Of a DNA stretch of 64,000 nucleotides, positions 18,327 to 27,897 are shown one piece after another. The notes under the pieces were generated by a model that worked only from the letters and a program-made list of their open reading frames with translations, had not been told where the DNA came from and ran no database searches. Positions within the stretch are counted from its first letter, which is position 1. Each line of letters begins with the position of its first letter. Source of the DNA: Arcobacteraceae bacterium (GTDB lineage Bacteria; Campylobacterota; Campylobacteria; Campylobacterales; Arcobacteraceae); contig JAIOSF010000021.1 of the NCBI GenBank assembly GCA_021107755.1, positions 1-64,000 of the forward strand, read 5' to 3'. The translations under genes and the position numbers were made by a program.

Positions 18327-18817
18327 ATTATTTAAAAGATGGTGGAGCACCAATTAAATTAACTACAGTGGATAAGATAGTTAATTTTGGACGAAGTAAT
18401 TCACTTTGGCCTATGACTTATGGTCTTGCTTGTTGTGCTATTGAGATGATGGCTTCTGGTGGATCTAGATTTGACTTCGATAGATTTGGTACTATTTTTA
18501 GAGCGAGTCCACGACAATCAGATGTTCTTGTAGTTGCTGGAACATTAACAAAAAAACATGCTGAGTTTATGAGAAGATTATACGATCAAATGCCTGATCC
18601 TAAATGGGTTATCTCTATGGGAAGTTGTGCAAATACAGGTGGTATGTTTAATACTTATGCAACAGTACAAGGTGTTGATAGAGTAATACCTGTTGATATC
18701 TATTTACCAGGTTGTGCCCCTAGACCTGAAACATTACAGTTCGCATTAATGATGTTACAACAAAAAATCAGAAGAGAGCCAGCTGGTATGGCTCAAAGAG
18801 CAAAAAGGTTAATATAA
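18308..18817 (+). CDS. nuoB: Complex I subunit NuoB (cluster N2)
   Basis: This peripheral-arm subunit carries the terminal [4Fe-4S] cluster N2 that reduces the quinone. The four ligands are visible: the tandem Cys pair in [10 protein letters not shown] (residues 38-39), the Cys of MGSCANTGG and that of PGCAPRPE. The length, 169 residues, is normal. All ligands are kept, so the quinone-reducing end of this complex I is canonical even though its electron-input end is not. GGAG in AAAAAAGGAGC before the ATG lies within nuoA. Confidence 0.97.
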   Translation: MAQHKVNYLKDGGAPIKLTTVDKIVNFGRSNSLWPMTYGLACCAIEMMASGGSRFDFDRFGTIFRASPRQSDVLVVAGTLTKKHAEFMRRLYDQMPDPKWVISMGSCANTGGMFNTYATVQGVDRVIPVDIYLPGCAPRPETLQFALMMLQQKIRREPAGMAQRAKRLI

Positions 18818-18818
18818 T

Positions 18819-19640
18819 ATGAGAGCATATACACCAAAAGATGATGTACAAAAAAAATCTTATTATAATGATAGATTTTATATCACACCTACATTAAAAA
18901 AAGATTCGGTTTATAGTGATGGAGTTTTTAGTTCAGATATCTCTAGTTTAAAAAATATTGTTGAGGTATTGGATTGTTATATTCAAGCTGATCATTTAGT
19001 TATTGTTATTAATCCTGAAGATAACAAAAAAGCGATTATCCACTTAAAAGAGATTAGAGCTTATGATTTTATGATGGAGTTAACAGCCGTTGACTATATG
19101 GCTACTTGTGGAGGTTTTGAAGTAGTATATGAGATGTTATCTACAACAAAACACAAAAGAATCAGAGTAAAAGCTTTTATAAAACAAGGTGATGCTATTG
19201 AATCAGTTGAGTCTATTTTTAGAATGGCAAACTGGTCTGAAAGAGAGATGTATGATATGTATGGTATTTATGTAAATAACCATTCATTTCTTAAAAGAAT
19301 TCTTATGCCTTATGACTGGGTTGGACATCCATTATTAAAAACATATCCACTACAAGGTGATGAAGCAGCTAGCTGGTATGAAGTTGATAAAATATTTGGA
19401 AAAGAAGCTAGAGAGATAGTTGGACCAGAGCTTAGAGATGCAGCTTGTGTTGATAGATATGATACAGAGCGTTTTGCAAGACTTGGACATGAGGTACCAA
19501 AAGGTGTTGAGATAAGTGAGGGTAATGAGCCTGATACACCTATTAGATATCAAGAAGAGGGTGGAGTGAAACTATTTGGTGCAACACTTGTAACTCCATT
19601 TGATAAAAAAGAAAAAATACAACTGAAAGAGAGAAAGTAG
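18819..19640 (+). CDS. nuoC: Complex I subunit NuoC
   Basis: Structural 30-kDa-type subunit of the peripheral arm, holding NuoD. It has 273 residues. The conserved core is ELTAVDYMA...FEVVYEMLSTTKHKRIRVKAFI followed by the signature region NWSEREMYDMYGIYVNNH and RILMPYDWVGHPLLKTYPLQG. The N-terminal about 45 residues and C-terminal about 60 residues are lineage-specific extensions. It starts one base after the nuoB stop and ends directly before nuoD (no gap). In this lineage NuoC and NuoD are separate, unlike the NuoCD fusion of enterobacteria. Confidence 0.96.
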   Translation: MRAYTPKDDVQKKSYYNDRFYITPTLKKDSVYSDGVFSSDISSLKNIVEVLDCYIQADHLVIVINPEDNKKAIIHLKEIRAYDFMMELTAVDYMATCGGFEVVYEMLSTTKHKRIRVKAFIKQGDAIESVESIFRMANWSEREMYDMYGIYVNNHSFLKRILMPYDWVGHPLLKTYPLQGDEAASWYEVDKIFGKEAREIVGPELRDAACVDRYDTERFARLGHEVPKGVEISEGNEPDTPIRYQEEGGVKLFGATLVTPFDKKEKIQLKERK

Positions 19641-20867
19641 ATGCAAGTTTCAAATAGATTAAAACCTTTTTTTGAAAATATAACTTTCGAAAGAGAAGAT
19701 AATACAATGGTTGTGAACTTCGGTCCACAACACCCTTCTGCTCATGGTCAACTTAGACTTATGTTAGAGCTTCAAGGGGAAGAGGTAGTAAAAGCTCATC
19801 CAGATGTTGGATATCTTCATAGAGGTATTGAAAAAATGGGTGAGAATATGATATATAATGAGTTCTTACCAACAACGGATAGAATGGATTATATCGCTTC
19901 AACTTCAAATAACTATGGGTATGCTTTAGCAATTGAAAAACTAATTGGTATAGAAGCACCAAGGCGAGCAGAAGTAATAAGAACAATGCTTCTTGAGCTT
20001 AATAGAATCATCTCACATCTTTTTTGGCTTGCTACTCATGCTCTTGATGTTGGTGCTATGTCTATTTTTCTTTATGCCTTTAGAGAAAGAGAATTTGCAA
20101 TGGATTTAATGGAAGACTACTGTGGTGCTAGACTTACACATAGTGCTGTTAGAATTGGTGGAGTTCCTTTAGATTTACCAAAAGGTTGGATTGCAAGTTT
20201 AGAAAAATATATAGAAACTTTAACTTCTCAAATTCCAATTTATGAGGGATTATTAACAGAAAATAGAATCTGGAAAATGCGACTTGAGGATGTAGGTATT
20301 ATCCCTGTAGAGATGGCAAAATCTTGGGCTTGTTCTGGTATTACACTAAGAGGAAGTGGAGTTAAATGGGATTTACGAAAAGAGATGCCTTATGGATTAT
20401 ATCCTGAGTTAGATTTTGATATACCAATTTCTGATAAATGTGATTCTTATGGAAGATATAAGTGTTATATGGCAGAGATGTATGAGTCTATGAAAATATT
20501 AAAACAACTTATCCCTATGTATGAGGAGTCTGATACTCAACTTATGGCTCATAGTCCACAGTATATTTCATCTTCTAAAGAGGAGATGATGACTCAAAAC
20601 TACTCATTGATGCAACATTTTGTTCTTGTAACACAAGGTATGAGACCACCTGTTGGTGAAGTTTATGTAGCAACTGAATCACCAAAAGGTGAGTTAGGTT
20701 TTTATGTGGTTTCAGATGGTAGCCCATATCCATATAAATTAAAATGTAGAGCACCAAGTTTCTGGCATACAGGTATTTTACAAGATCTATTACCTGGACA
20801 TCAACTAGCCGATGTGGTTACTATTATTGGTAACTTGAATATTGTATTTGGGGAGATTGACAGATAA
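19641..20867 (+). CDS. nuoD: Complex I subunit NuoD
   Basis: The 49-kDa-type subunit forming the quinone-binding cavity with NuoB. At 408 residues it contains [19 protein letters not shown], whose His is the quinone headgroup ligand in the family, then [25 protein letters not shown] and the C-terminal [20 protein letters not shown], so the subunit is complete. It starts immediately after nuoC and overlaps the following small gene by one base (TAATGA). Confidence 0.97.
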   Translation: MQVSNRLKPFFENITFEREDNTMVVNFGPQHPSAHGQLRLMLELQGEEVVKAHPDVGYLHRGIEKMGENMIYNEFLPTTDRMDYIASTSNNYGYALAIEKLIGIEAPRRAEVIRTMLLELNRIISHLFWLATHALDVGAMSIFLYAFREREFAMDLMEDYCGARLTHSAVRIGGVPLDLPKGWIASLEKYIETLTSQIPIYEGLLTENRIWKMRLEDVGIIPVEMAKSWACSGITLRGSGVKWDLRKEMPYGLYPELDFDIPISDKCDSYGRYKCYMAEMYESMKILKQLIPMYEESDTQLMAHSPQYISSSKEEMMTQNYSLMQHFVLVTQGMRPPVGEVYVATESPKGELGFYVVSDGSPYPYKLKCRAPSFWHTGILQDLLPGHQLADVVTIIGNLNIVFGEIDR

Positions 20868-21130
20868 TGAAACGATATGACCTAAGAGAACACAAAGAAA
20901 ACTTTATCCCTAGAATGGTAGAGTTGATGAAAAACGAAATAAATGATGGTGAAAATGGAATATTTTTATTTGAAATAGGTGATTTTTCAACAGTACAGCA
21001 AAGTGCCGATTGTGTAAAAGAGAACAATTGGACACTTATGAACTCATTAAAATTTAATGAAGTAGACTGGACAGTTGTAATCAAAAAAGAGAAACCACCA
21101 GTAGTAGAAACTACAGAGGTTGAGGAGTAG
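20867..21130 (+). CDS. Small complex I protein at the NuoE position (not canonical NuoE)
   Basis: An 87-residue protein encoded exactly where nuoE normally sits. Canonical NuoE is about 160 residues with a thioredoxin fold and four Cys for cluster N1a; this protein has a single Cys (SADCVKEN) and cannot hold that cluster. It is soluble, mixed alpha/beta, and ends in an acidic tail (VVETTEVEE). I recall a similar small gene (Cj1575c-like) at this position in Campylobacter nuo operons. It may be an adaptor for the unusual electron-input protein downstream; that role is inferred only from position. Confidence 0.8.
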   Translation: MKRYDLREHKENFIPRMVELMKNEINDGENGIFLFEIGDFSTVQQSADCVKENNWTLMNSLKFNEVDWTVVIKKEKPPVVETTEVEE

Positions 21131-21158
21131 AATTTCTACTCTTTAAAGGATGTAAATT

Positions 21159-23171
21159 TTGAGTAAAGTATATTTTTCTAATTGGCAAGGGGAAGTAGTA
21201 GATAATAGAGGTCTTGATGTTGAAAACTGGACTGAAGTATCTGTAAAACTCCCTGTTAATTATGATAGCGGAACCGAAACAAAAGCTTTTGTTGGTTGGG
21301 ATGGTTTTGCAATATTTCAAAGTGATGTTGATGTTGTAAAGTTAGCATTAAACTATGCAAGACAATACCAAGAATATAGTGAAGCCTGTGGTAGGTGTAC
21401 CCCTGGACGATGGGGTGGACAAATACTTTTTGATATGATTGATAAAATTGCCAGAGGTGAGGGTGAGTTTAGTGACTTATCACATATCAAAGAGGTAAGT
21501 TCAACTATGACCACAACTTCAAAATGTGAAATAGGAAAAACAGTACCTGTACCTATTTTAGGGATGATTGAGAATTTTGAAGAGCAGTTTGTAGAACTTA
21601 TTAAAGAAAAGAAAAAATCACCTTGGTATGAACAAGATACAGAAAAGTATATAGCAAATGTAACGGCACCTTGTACAGATATGTGTCCAAGTCATGTTGA
21701 TATTCCTGGATATATTGAGGGTGTTAGAGAGTTAGATTTTGAAAACTCACTTAAAGCAACTAGACAAACAATGCCATTAGCACATACTTGTGGAAGAGTT
21801 TGTCCACATCCTTGTGAAGACGCATGTAGAAGAGGAAATCTAGATGAACCAATCTCTATAATGGAATTAAAAAGAGTTGGTGCAGATTATGAAACAGATC
21901 ACAATCAAGATTGGTTTCATCCTATTAAGCCTAAAAAGCCTAGAAATGATGGGAAAAAAGTAGCTATTATAGGTGCTGGACCTGCTGGATTAACTACTGC
22001 ATATTATCTAGGACTTGAAGGGATTGCAGTAACAATTTTTGAAGAGTTACCAGTTCTTGGTGGTGAGGTTGCAGTTGGGGTACCTGAATATAGGATGCCA
22101 ATCGATAAATATAATAAAGATATTCAATTAGTTGCAGATTTACCAACTGTTGAGATTATCACAAACCATAGAGTAACAGCAGATCGCCTTAAAGAGATAG
22201 ATGAAGAGTTTGATGCTACTATGTTAGGATTTGGAGCAAGACTTTCAAAAGCAATAAGATGTGAAAATGAAAGAGAAGAGATGGAAGGATATTGGGGTGC
22301 AATATCTATGCTCGATAAAGTAAATCTATGGCATAAATATAAAATTGGAAGTCCTGCACAAGAGGATTTAAAAGATAAAATTGTAGTGTGTGTTGGTGGT
22401 GGATTTACCTCAATGGATGTTGTACGATGTAGTATCCGAGAGGGTGCAAAAAAAGTTATTATGCTTTATAGACGAGATGAAAAAACAATTATAAGAAATA
22501 CAACACTCGAAGAATACACAGAAGCAGTTGAAGAGGGTGTAGAATTTATATTTCATAGTGCTATTGAGAAACTTATAGACAAAGATAATAAACTAACTAG
22601 TATGATAGTAAATAAATATGAATTAGTACCAGATCCAGATGGTGGAAGACCTCAGTTAGTAAAAATAGAGGGTGCAGATATGGAGATTGAGTGTGACTAT
22701 GTTATCCCTGCAGTTTCTCAAGCTTGTGATCTTCAAATATTACCTAAAGAGTGGGAATTAGAGATGACCTCATGGGGAACTCTACAAACTAATGGGAAAG
22801 ATTATATGACAAGTCGTGAAGGTCTTTTTGCAGCTGGAGATTGTGAATATGGTCCAATGACTATTGTAAATGCAGTAGGACAAGCAAAAAGGGCAGCTTC
22901 AGTTATAAGTAGATATATCTATGATGGGAAAGTGTCACTTCTTGATGAAGAGATTATGGAAGACCATATGAATAGATTAAAAGTTTATAACAAAAATGAG
23001 AAAATCAAAGGTTGGATGCCAGGTCTTCCTCGAGAAGTAAGCGAAAAACTAGAAACAGAAATTAGAAAAGATAACAATAAAGAAGTAAATCTAGGATTTA
23101 CAGCAGTTGAAGCTCAAGCTGAAGCTGAGCGATGTATGCGATGTTATTATTTAGGGATGGTGTCAGTATGA
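21159..23171 (+). CDS. NuoF-like cluster domain fused to a GltD-like NAD(P)H oxidoreductase
   Basis: This 670-residue protein replaces NuoF. Residues about 60-140 match the C-terminal Fe-S domain of NuoF (EACGRCTPGRWGG, SKCEIGKTVPVPILGMIENF), with Cys77, Cys80 and Cys123, but the third ligand of the CxxCxxC motif is Gly83. The FMN/NADH fold of NuoF (GRGGAGFP) is absent. Residues about 168-245 form a GltD/DPD-type Fe-S domain (Cys172, 176, 211, 215, 219, 223). About 265-610 is a two-dinucleotide-binding flavoprotein (GAGPAG at 272-277; a second site in VCVGGGFTSMDV). A CMRC motif lies near the C terminus. It probably feeds electrons from NAD(P)H or another donor into NuoG. TTG start at 21159 after AAAGGATG; it overlaps nuoG by four bases. 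Confidence 0.88.
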   Translation: MSKVYFSNWQGEVVDNRGLDVENWTEVSVKLPVNYDSGTETKAFVGWDGFAIFQSDVDVVKLALNYARQYQEYSEACGRCTPGRWGGQILFDMIDKIARGEGEFSDLSHIKEVSSTMTTTSKCEIGKTVPVPILGMIENFEEQFVELIKEKKKSPWYEQDTEKYIANVTAPCTDMCPSHVDIPGYIEGVRELDFENSLKATRQTMPLAHTCGRVCPHPCEDACRRGNLDEPISIMELKRVGADYETDHNQDWFHPIKPKKPRNDGKKVAIIGAGPAGLTTAYYLGLEGIAVTIFEELPVLGGEVAVGVPEYRMPIDKYNKDIQLVADLPTVEIITNHRVTADRLKEIDEEFDATMLGFGARLSKAIRCENEREEMEGYWGAISMLDKVNLWHKYKIGSPAQEDLKDKIVVCVGGGFTSMDVVRCSIREGAKKVIMLYRRDEKTIIRNTTLEEYTEAVEEGVEFIFHSAIEKLIDKDNKLTSMIVNKYELVPDPDGGRPQLVKIEGADMEIECDYVIPAVSQACDLQILPKEWELEMTSWGTLQTNGKDYMTSREGLFAAGDCEYGPMTIVNAVGQAKRAASVISRYIYDGKVSLLDEEIMEDHMNRLKVYNKNEKIKGWMPGLPREVSEKLETEIRKDNNKEVNLGFTAVEAQAEAERCMRCYYLGMVSV

Positions 23172-25450
23172 GTGAAAGAATACAGCATAGAGGAAAACTG
23201 ATAACTGTTACTATTGATGGAGTGAGCTGTAAAGGTTCTTTTGGTCAAACAATATTAGAAATAGCAAGAGCAAATGATATCTATATCCCAACAATGTGTT
23301 ATCTTACAAAAGTATCTCCAATAACTGCATGTAGAATGTGTGTGGTTGATGTAGAGGGTGTTGATGGAACTGTTTTATCTTGTCAAGAAAAAGCAGTTGA
23401 TGGTGCAGTGGTTACTACGAATAATGAAGAGCTTTATAGACATAGACAAAATATTATGAAAATGTATGATGTAAATCATCCATTACAATGTGGAGTTTGT
23501 GATAAAAGTGGAGAGTGTGATCTACAAAATAAAACCTTAGAGTTTAGTGTAGATTCACAAGAGTTTGCAGTAAAAGAGCCAGCTAGAAAGAAAAAGAAAT
23601 GGGGTATCTTGGGATATGACCCAAGTCTTTGTATCATGTGTGAAAAGTGTGTACATACTTGTAATGAAGTTATAGGAAGTGCAGCACTGTATGTCAAACC
23701 AGGTGGATACAAATCAATCATCGATATGAAATTTTCAAGATGTGAGCAGTGTGGAGATTGTATCTCTGTTTGTCCTGTTGGAGCTTTAGTATCAAATGAA
23801 TTTAAATATACAGCAAATGCATGGGAGTCAAAAAAGATTCCAGCAACTTGTGCACACTGTAGTAGTGGATGTGCATTGTATTATAATGTAAAAAACTCAG
23901 AAATTGCAGATCCATATAATAAAAAAATTACAAGAGCAACAAACGATTTTGATTTTAATTACTTATGTGGTGCTGGAAGATTTGGATTTGAGTTTGAAAA
24001 TAAAGGGAGTGGAAAAAATCCACAAGAGTTACAAAAAGCTGTTGATGCTATTAAAAATAGTGATGCTATTAGATTTAATTCATTTATTACAAACGAAGAG
24101 GCAAAAATACTTCAAATTTTAAAAGAAAATACAGGTATCAAACTTATTAATGAAGATGCTTTTAACTACAAAAACTTTTTAGAAAATTATAAAAAAGCAA
24201 GTGGTAACTCACTTTATACAGCTGATTCAAAAGATATAGAAGCTAGTGATGCTATTATTATGATAGGCTCTAGAATTAGTAGAGATAATCCAGGAATTAA
24301 GTATGCTACTAACATTGCAACAAAGAAGCAAAGAGCAGAGTTTGTATATATGCATCCTATTGATGATATTGCTTTACAAAATAAATATACACAGTTTATT
24401 AAATATGAAGCTGGAAGTGAAGAGGGTGTGATAGCACTACTCGCTTCTTATCTTATTTCAAATGTACCAGATTCATTGAAAAAATATTTTGATGATTTAG
24501 ATATTGGATACTTAAGTGGTGAAACAAGTGTAGGGGAAGAGGAGTTAGAATTTCTAGTTACAAAATTAGCAAGAAGAAAAAATAAGACATTAATAATAGG
24601 TCAAGATCTCTATGGACACGAGAATGGTTCAAATATTGCAAAGCTTGTTGGATTAGTTGATAAATATACAGATTTTAATGTAATGATGATCCCATCTTCT
24701 ACAAATACACTGGGTGTTAGTTTGATATGTGATTTAGATGATATGGTTAGTGAAGACTCTAAAGTAGTTGGTTATAACGAAGTTGGAAATTTTGTAATAA
24801 GTAGTAATGGTGATGGTGATTTCCAAGTTCCTGCTTTAAACCAACAAGAGGGAACATTTGTTGATTTAAATAAAAAAGTTGTTAACACAAATGTTGCATT
24901 AACTTTTGATGGATATTGTTTCAATGATATTGCAAATGAATTACTAGGACGAAAAGTAAAAAATAGTATTGATTATACTTCACAATTACCAATTGAAAAG
25001 GGATTTGAAACTATTAGTTTTGATGAGCTTAAAAATGGATTTAATAAATATGGTGAGGACTTAAGAGGTTATTATTTAGACAACAACAATTGTGACGGGC
25101 AAGAATTTGTTTTAGATGATATTACAGATATCAATACATATAATGGAACAGTAATTTACAGATGTGAGCCACTTCATCAATTTAATAAAAGTACAGCAAA
25201 ATCTCTACAGCTACAGTCAAATGATAGTTTAAGAGGAAGTGCATCTTTTGCAACAGCTGCAAAGATAAAAGATGGAGATACAGTAAATATAGTATATAAT
25301 AATATTATTACAACTAAAAAGTTCAAAATTGATACAACTATAAAAGGTACAATAGCACTTTATCCTACATATAATGATGGACTAAATGATGACTTAATAC
25401 CGCAGGGGTATAGATTTAAGCAAGTACAAATTCAAAAGGTAGAAGCGTAA
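23168..25450 (+). CDS. nuoG: Complex I subunit NuoG, first copy (all cluster ligands kept)
   Basis: A 760-residue Fe-S subunit that wires electrons through the peripheral arm. The ligands are complete: [2Fe-2S] Cys44/55/58/72; His104 with Cys108/111/117 (HPLQCGVCDKSGEC); [4Fe-4S] Cys155/158/161/165 and Cys192/195/198/202; and the off-path N7 cluster in the molybdopterin-like domain, Cys228/231/235 and Cys267. The rest is a molybdopterin-oxidoreductase-like fold without visible cofactor motifs. ATG at 23168 overlaps the upstream stop (ATGA); an in-frame ATG 12 codons earlier is inside the previous gene and is rejected. A diverged second copy follows. Confidence 0.94.
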   Translation: MSERIQHRGKLITVTIDGVSCKGSFGQTILEIARANDIYIPTMCYLTKVSPITACRMCVVDVEGVDGTVLSCQEKAVDGAVVTTNNEELYRHRQNIMKMYDVNHPLQCGVCDKSGECDLQNKTLEFSVDSQEFAVKEPARKKKKWGILGYDPSLCIMCEKCVHTCNEVIGSAALYVKPGGYKSIIDMKFSRCEQCGDCISVCPVGALVSNEFKYTANAWESKKIPATCAHCSSGCALYYNVKNSEIADPYNKKITRATNDFDFNYLCGAGRFGFEFENKGSGKNPQELQKAVDAIKNSDAIRFNSFITNEEAKILQILKENTGIKLINEDAFNYKNFLENYKKASGNSLYTADSKDIEASDAIIMIGSRISRDNPGIKYATNIATKKQRAEFVYMHPIDDIALQNKYTQFIKYEAGSEEGVIALLASYLISNVPDSLKKYFDDLDIGYLSGETSVGEEELEFLVTKLARRKNKTLIIGQDLYGHENGSNIAKLVGLVDKYTDFNVMMIPSSTNTLGVSLICDLDDMVSEDSKVVGYNEVGNFVISSNGDGDFQVPALNQQEGTFVDLNKKVVNTNVALTFDGYCFNDIANELLGRKVKNSIDYTSQLPIEKGFETISFDELKNGFNKYGEDLRGYYLDNNNCDGQEFVLDDITDINTYNGTVIYRCEPLHQFNKSTAKSLQLQSNDSLRGSASFATAAKIKDGDTVNIVYNNIITTKKFKIDTTIKGTIALYPTYNDGLNDDLIPQGYRFKQVQIQKVEA

Positions 25451-27894
25451 TGGATAATATGATAAGTGTAACTATTGATGGCAAGCAATGTCAAGCAAAA
25501 GAGGGTGAATTTATATTAAATGTAGCAAGAGCAAATGGTATATTTGTTCCTGCAATTTGTTATCAAACAAAATGTTCACCAACATTGGCTTGTAGACTAT
25601 GTTTAGTAGAAGCAGATGGAAAACAAGTATATGCTTGTAATGCAAAAGCTAAAGATGGTATGCAAATTACAGTAAATACTCCAAATATAGAGAAAGAAAG
25701 ACGAGCTATAATGGAAGTTTATGATGTAAATCATCCATTACAGTGTGGTGTTTGTGATCAAAGTGGAGAGTGTGAACTACAAAACTACTCTTTATACATG
25801 AAAGTAGATGCTCAAAACTATGCGGTACAAGATGTAGATAGACCAGCATCAAATTGGGGAGTTATGAAATATGACCCAGGGTTATGTATAGTTTGTGAAA
25901 AGTGTGTAACTGTATGTAAAGATATGATAGGATCAAATGCCCTTAGCACTGTAAAAAGAGGTGCTGAAGCTCTTGATAAATCATATAAAGAAAATATGCC
26001 AAAAGATGCATATGCTATGTGGAATAAACTTAATAAAAACCTTATTGGATTTGAAGAGGAAAAATGTATTGATTGTGGAGAGTGTATTGCTGTATGTCCA
26101 GTTGGAGCACTTGTAAGTTCAGACTTCCAATACAAATCAAATGCTTGGGAGCTTACAAAAATACCTGCATCAAATCCTTATTCATCTGATTGTGCATTAA
26201 TGTACTATGATGTAAAACATGAGTCAGTTGAAAACAATACCGAGAAAAGAATTTATAGAGTTACAAATGATGCACACTATACATCTTTAAGTGGAGCTGC
26301 TAGATTTGGTTTTGATTTTGTAAATAAAGCTAGTAGAGATGAAAAAGCTTTCAAAGATGCAGTTGAAGCATTAAAAAATGCAGACTCAATTATATTTAAC
26401 TCTTTTATCACAAATGAAGAGGCTACGATACTACAAAATATTAAAACTGAAACAGGTGCAAAACTTATCAATATAGATGCGTTAAAATATCAAAACTTTT
26501 TAGAAAATTACTCAAGTATAACTGGAAAAAGTTTTTATAATGCAACACTAGAAGATATACATAATAGTAACTTTTTAATATCTGTTGGATCATTTTTAAA
26601 ATCAGATGCCCCTGCAGTTAAATATGCTTTTAATAATGCACTTACTATGAATAAAGGTGCAGGACTATATTTCCATCCAATGGGAGATACTCACATAAAA
26701 GGATTTAGTAAAAATATAGAAACAATAGCTTCAAATGTATTTAGTGAAGAGGCAATTTTATACTTTATCCTTGATAAGTTTGGAAAAGATTTACCAGCGT
26801 CAATTACAGAGTATTTATCATCACAAAATGAAACTAGAACAAAAACAGTTGTAGAGACTATCAAAGAAAAAGTTGTAGAAACTGTAACAGATGAAGAAAC
26901 TGGTGAGTCTAAAGAGGTAACTAAAATGGTACCTAAAAAAGTTTCAACAGAGGTAGAGTATGTATATACTAAATTACTAGAAGTAATAGGTGCAGATGAA
27001 TCACTTTTAGAAAAACTAGAGTCAATGTTAGACAAAAAAGATACTTATAGCTTGATTATTGGTGAAGATTGTATCACACATCCAAATAGTCAAAATATTG
27101 CAAAATTGGCTGCAATGGTAGAAAAATATACTGACTTTAAAGTATTGGTTGTACCTACACAAACAAATACATTAGGGGTAAGCTTATTATGTGACCTTGA
27201 TGTTATAGCAAGTGGAAAAACTGTGGGATATAATATGAAAGCAGATTTTCAATTAAGTGCTTTAGGTGATGGTGATATAGATATGCCAGTACTTTCGCAA
27301 CAAGAGGGAACATTTGTAAATATGAATAAAACAGTAGTTCCTACAAATGCTGCTGTATCTTATGATGGGTATGCACTAAGTGATTTAGCAAATGAAATTT
27401 TAGATATAAAAGTAAAAAATACTATAGATTATACAGCTACACTATTTAACAAAGTACCATTTGACTGTTTAGAAAATCATTATACAAATGATAGAGTTGA
27501 ACATAGAGGATATAAGTTAGAAGCACAAGCTGTTACATTGGATGAAGAAAATCTAAAAACAGAGTTTAAAACAATAAATTGTGAAGAAAATGAGTATATA
27601 GTTTACAGTGGTAATCCAATTAATCAATTTAATGAGTTTACAGCTGTATCAAATCAACTAAAAAATGATATAGTTGCTTTATATTTATCAGAAAGTTTAA
27701 AAGATAAACTACAATTAGAAGATAATAATAAAGTTGAAGTTGAGTCAAATGGAATTACGATTACTTTAGAAGTGAGAGTGGATAGTGATTTAGAGGGAGA
27801 TATCTCTTATATTCCAACATTTGATAAAAACATAGATACAAAAAATCTATTTGATAACTGTAGATACAGTAAAGCAAATTTAAGAAGGGTGTAA
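25450..27894 (+). CDS. nuoG: Complex I subunit NuoG, second copy (N7 cluster ligands lost)
   Basis: An 814-residue paralogue of the preceding gene, starting on the last base of its stop codon. It keeps the on-path ligands: Cys37/48/51/63, His95 and Cys99/102/108, Cys146/149/152/156, Cys206/209/212/216. The N7 site is gone: the region equivalent to CAHCSSGC reads NPYSSDC (only Cys248 left) and the fourth Cys is Ser in SLSGAARFG. It has an extra segment of about 33 residues between the two 4Fe-4S motifs (about 163-204) and a Val/Thr/Lys/Glu-rich repeat-like insert at about 458-504 (KTVVETIKEKVVETVTDEET). Long stretches still align with copy one (FNSFITNEEA, NTLGVSLLCDLD, LSQQEGTFV). Confidence 0.92.
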   Translation: MDNMISVTIDGKQCQAKEGEFILNVARANGIFVPAICYQTKCSPTLACRLCLVEADGKQVYACNAKAKDGMQITVNTPNIEKERRAIMEVYDVNHPLQCGVCDQSGECELQNYSLYMKVDAQNYAVQDVDRPASNWGVMKYDPGLCIVCEKCVTVCKDMIGSNALSTVKRGAEALDKSYKENMPKDAYAMWNKLNKNLIGFEEEKCIDCGECIAVCPVGALVSSDFQYKSNAWELTKIPASNPYSSDCALMYYDVKHESVENNTEKRIYRVTNDAHYTSLSGAARFGFDFVNKASRDEKAFKDAVEALKNADSIIFNSFITNEEATILQNIKTETGAKLINIDALKYQNFLENYSSITGKSFYNATLEDIHNSNFLISVGSFLKSDAPAVKYAFNNALTMNKGAGLYFHPMGDTHIKGFSKNIETIASNVFSEEAILYFILDKFGKDLPASITEYLSSQNETRTKTVVETIKEKVVETVTDEETGESKEVTKMVPKKVSTEVEYVYTKLLEVIGADESLLEKLESMLDKKDTYSLIIGEDCITHPNSQNIAKLAAMVEKYTDFKVLVVPTQTNTLGVSLLCDLDVIASGKTVGYNMKADFQLSALGDGDIDMPVLSQQEGTFVNMNKTVVPTNAAVSYDGYALSDLANEILDIKVKNTIDYTATLFNKVPFDCLENHYTNDRVEHRGYKLEAQAVTLDEENLKTEFKTINCEENEYIVYSGNPINQFNEFTAVSNQLKNDIVALYLSESLKDKLQLEDNNKVEVESNGITITLEVRVDSDLEGDISYIPTFDKNIDTKNLFDNCRYSKANLRRV

Positions 27895-27897
27895 AAG

